From Paenibacillus polymyxa (lineage in GTDB: Bacteria > Bacillota > Bacilli > Paenibacillales > Paenibacillaceae), in assembly GCF_001719045.1 (NCBI RefSeq), contig NZ_CP015423.1, positions 5,145,501-5,209,500 of the forward strand: a stretch of 64,000 nt of DNA. Direction: 5' to 3'. The number at the start of each line of letters is the position of its first letter. The stretch's first letter is position 1. Positions 62,082-64,000 of the stretch are shown here, piece by piece. Made by a program: the position numbers and the translations under genes. The notes under the pieces were generated by a model. That model ran no database searches. It saw only the letters and a list, made by a program, of their open reading frames with translations, and was not told the origin of the DNA.

Positions 62082-62612
62082 ATGTCCAAGGTTGTCATCC
62101 TATCAGGCAGTCCGTCTACACAATCCCGTTTATACGGCTTGATTAACTATACAACGGAGCAGTTGCAGCAGGCTGGAGCGGAGGTCACATTACTGAATGT
62201 GGTCGACTTGCCAGCGGAGGATCTGGTCACAGCTAACTTTAACAGCCCCGACGTCACAGCATCACTTGCATTGATTGCAGCAGCGGATGCCGTTATTGTG
62301 GCTTCTCCAGTCTATAAGGCGTCCTATTCAGGGCTATTGAAAATATTCCTGGATTTGGTTCCGCAGGAGGGGCTAAGAGGGAAACCAGTCTTGCCTTTAT
62401 TTATCGGAGGTACACTGGCTCACCTGCTGGTCATTGACTATGCCTTGAAGCCGGTTATTAATGCACTGGGCGGAAGACATATTCTTGGCGGGGTGTATGC
62501 AGTGGATCAGTGGGTCGAACGTCTGCCAGATGGAGCATACGGGTTGTCGGAAGAATTGGTTGCACGGTTGGAACGTTCTGTTAAAGAACTAAATGAGCTA
62601 TTAAAATTATAA
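62082..62612 (+). CDS. NAD(P)H-dependent FMN reductase (SsuE-like)
   Basis: 176 aa flavodoxin fold. SGSPSTQSRLYGLINYTTEQL near residue 6 binds FMN phosphate, then ADAVIVASPVYKASYSGLLKIFLDLVPQEGLRGKPVLPLFIGGTLAH near 65 and LGGRHILGGVYAVDQWV. It supplies FMNH2 to the monooxygenase next to it, 17 bp upstream. ATG follows AAGGAGGGAAAAAT. Best match is the SsuE/MsuE group. Confidence 0.9.
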   Translation: MSKVVILSGSPSTQSRLYGLINYTTEQLQQAGAEVTLLNVVDLPAEDLVTANFNSPDVTASLALIAAADAVIVASPVYKASYSGLLKIFLDLVPQEGLRGKPVLPLFIGGTLAHLLVIDYALKPVINALGGRHILGGVYAVDQWVERLPDGAYGLSEELVARLERSVKELNELLKL

Positions 62613-62718
62613 ATATTTTCAATATTTCCATTGACAGGTCGTTCAGTGAGTTTTATGATAAAAAAACCAAGTTAACTTATTGGATAAATGTATATAAAAC
62701 TTACTGGGGGACTTGCGT

Positions 62719-63609
62719 ATGAATATCGAGAATATGGAAGCCTTTGTATACGTGAATCATTATGGGAGCTTTAATAAGGCTGCAGAAGCCTTGTTCTTGT
62801 CCCAGCCCTCTGTTACAGCCCGGATTCAGACGCTAGAGCGCGAGCTAGAATGCAAGTTGTTCGACCGCCAAAGCAAGCAAACGGTTCTGACGGAGGATGG
62901 ACGAAAGTTTCTTCCTTATGCGGAGCAGATGCTTCAGGTGCTGCAAAAAGGGAAACAAAAGCTCCAACAGCGTAAGAAAGCCCCTCAGCAAATTCGAATT
63001 GGTTGCACGATATCGGTGTCGAACTACATCATTCCTGAAATATTAAAGCAGCTTCGTGCCCGTTATCCAGAGGTTAACTACAAAATTGTGACGGCTACGA
63101 CGGATCAACTGGTACATAAACTGTTGAACCGTGAGGTAGACATTAGTTTTGTGCGTAAAGTGATGTATCCGGCTATCCGTACGCTTGCTTTTTATGAAGA
63201 TCCGATTTCCCTGTATGTATACGACGGCCATCCGTTTATGAAGACAGGAAAGGCCAGTATACAGGATATTCAACGTGAAACACTGGTGTTTTTTGAATGC
63301 GGATCATTAGATTGGATGAGAATTCATCGCGCTTTTGAATCACTGGAGCAGCCACCGGACATTGCTTTTCAGGTAGACAATGTGGTCACGGCCAAAAAGC
63401 TGGTATTGGAAGCAGCGGGTATTGCCTTTTTGCCGGATGTCTGTGTGAACCGTGAAGTAAAAGATCAGAAACTGTTCCGTGTCCATGTTCCAGAGGTAGC
63501 TGGGGTGTCGATGCAGATTAGTATAATAGCGACCAAAGAAGACTGTGCAGTGACCTCGGATTTTGCAGATGCACTGACAGAAGGTTTCCGGGGTGCTGTT
63601 TTGTTATAG
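62719..63609 (+). CDS. LysR family regulator (YtlI/CysL-like, sulfur genes)
   Basis: 296 aa. HTH NMEAFVYVNHYGSFNKAAEALFLSQPSVTARIQTLERELECKLF, then effector domain from IRIGCTISVSNYIIPEIL. ATG 62719 follows GGGGGACTTGCGT; TTG 62713 is possible. In B. subtilis the LysR regulator YtlI controls the ytmI operon (cystine importer plus ytnI/ytnJ). The same neighbour set suggests the same job here, likely activating both flanking units. Effector not readable. Confidence 0.88.
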   Translation: MNIENMEAFVYVNHYGSFNKAAEALFLSQPSVTARIQTLERELECKLFDRQSKQTVLTEDGRKFLPYAEQMLQVLQKGKQKLQQRKKAPQQIRIGCTISVSNYIIPEILKQLRARYPEVNYKIVTATTDQLVHKLLNREVDISFVRKVMYPAIRTLAFYEDPISLYVYDGHPFMKTGKASIQDIQRETLVFFECGSLDWMRIHRAFESLEQPPDIAFQVDNVVTAKKLVLEAAGIAFLPDVCVNREVKDQKLFRVHVPEVAGVSMQISIIATKEDCAVTSDFADALTEGFRGAVLL

Positions 63610-63631
63610 AAAAGTTCTATGGCTTAATGGA

Positions 63632-63660
63632 TTGACGTATAGGTTTCCAGGTGTTAAATT
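63632..63660 (+). promoter_or_regulatory. Probable promoter of the cystine-type transporter genes
   Basis: TTGACG (63632-63637), 17-base spacer, TAAATT (63655-63660), followed by a long leader to the binding-protein ATG. Confidence 0.45.
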
Positions 63661-63769
63661 AATCACATCCTAAAACCGATTAAACTTATAGGAATTATTA
63701 ATTATTGGATGTTGTAGCTACCATGTATGTCGCAAACTGCTGATATACAAAGAGATGAGGGGGATTCAT

Positions 63770-64000
63770 ATGAAAAAGTGGTTTGCAATATTGTCTGTTA
63801 TGGCAATCATCCTGGTGTTGGCAGGCTGCGGTTCCTCGGATAACGCGTCTAGCGCGTCAGGTTCAAGCGGAGACGTGAAGAAAATTATCGTAGGCACAGG
63901 TACTCAATTCAAAAATGTATGCTTTATTGACGAAAACGGAAATTTAACAGGTTTTGATGTGGAGCTGATTAAGGAGCTGGACAAGCGCCTGCCTCAATAC
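63770..64000 (+). CDS. Amino-acid (cystine-type) ABC transporter binding lipoprotein, 5' part
   Basis: First 77 codons; the gene runs off the window. Signal peptide MKKWFAILSVMAIILVLAGCG with lipobox LAGC (Cys about residue 20), then an Asn/Ser/Gly linker and VGTGTQFKNVCFIDENGNLTGFDVELIKELDKRL. This is the start of SBP_bac_3 domain proteins and closely recalls TcyJ/TcyK (YtmJ/YtmK) cystine-binding proteins. The ATG follows TGAGGGGGATTCAT. Next to the LysR gene it likely imports cystine or S-alkylcysteines. Confidence 0.85.
   Translation, partial: MKKWFAILSVMAIILVLAGCGSSDNASSASGSSGDVKKIIVGTGTQFKNVCFIDENGNLTGFDVELIKELDKRLPQY

Overview
The window looks like chromosome of a low-GC Gram-positive spore-former of the Paenibacillus polymyxa group. 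This rests on gene content (alsS-alsD acetoin genes, FosB, an intracellular subtilisin with an LIPY-type propeptide, YesM/YesN-type two-component ABC systems, a hexuronate pathway with uxaB/uxaA, an RRNPP-type receptor with a propeptide gene), on strong AGGAGG-type ribosome binding sites and on frequent TTG/GTG starts. The species is inferred. There is no rRNA, tRNA, phage, IS element or CRISPR array.

Layout. 1-10.4 kb: an OsmC fragment, a lactonase, an AT-rich VanZ gene, small secreted or hypothetical genes, an azoreductase, glutamate racemase, a phosphotransferase, FosB, a MATE pump, an intracellular serine protease and a TPR protein. 10.5-23.1 kb: central carbon overflow (alsS-alsD and a PoxB-type pyruvate oxidase, minus strand) interleaved with a hexuronate catabolic locus (uxaC, GPH transporter, LacI regulator, uxaB, uxaA). 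Four TGTTAACGT-type operators flank uxaC and uxaB. 23.1-24.8 kb: an acetyltransferase, then an HTH-less TPR receptor overlapped by a 35-codon secreted propeptide gene, a probable peptide quorum-sensing pair. 26-32.3 kb: a carbohydrate-type ABC importer with a lipoprotein, a YesM-type kinase and a YesN-type regulator, with a cre-like site in front. 33.8-38.5 kb: glgC-glgD-glgP. 38.7-45 kb: DUF2062, a secreted protein, a YhgE/Pip membrane protein with two kinds of tandem helical repeat, and an aldo/keto reductase. 45.2-51.8 kb: a complete Mrp Na+/H+ antiporter operon led by a KdpD-like USP gene, with MrpA and MrpB fused and a two-hairpin attenuator in the leader. 51.8-54.8 kb: two decayed genes, a Zur-box-controlled CobW/YciC-type GTPase and a LysR regulator. 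54.9-60.1 kb: a small monooxygenase, a DrrAB-type ABC exporter with its own OmpR-type two-component system, and a DUF421 protein. 60.4-64 kb: a sulfur-salvage set (glutaredoxin, NtaA/SnaA-type flavin monooxygenase, SsuE-type FMN reductase, LysR regulator, start of a cystine-type binding lipoprotein) resembling the B. subtilis ytmI-ytnJ region.

The most unusual points are: the receptor/propeptide pair with its 15-bp perfect palindrome; a three-copy family of intergenic hairpins whose stems differ in sequence but stay paired; the Mrp leader attenuator, a candidate ion-sensing riboswitch; the MrpA-MrpB fusion that still carries a Shine-Dalgarno-like stretch at the junction; and the 6 x 17 plus 6 x 18 residue repeats in the YhgE-like protein.

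All functional calls come from reading the sequence and recalled family knowledge; no database search was run.
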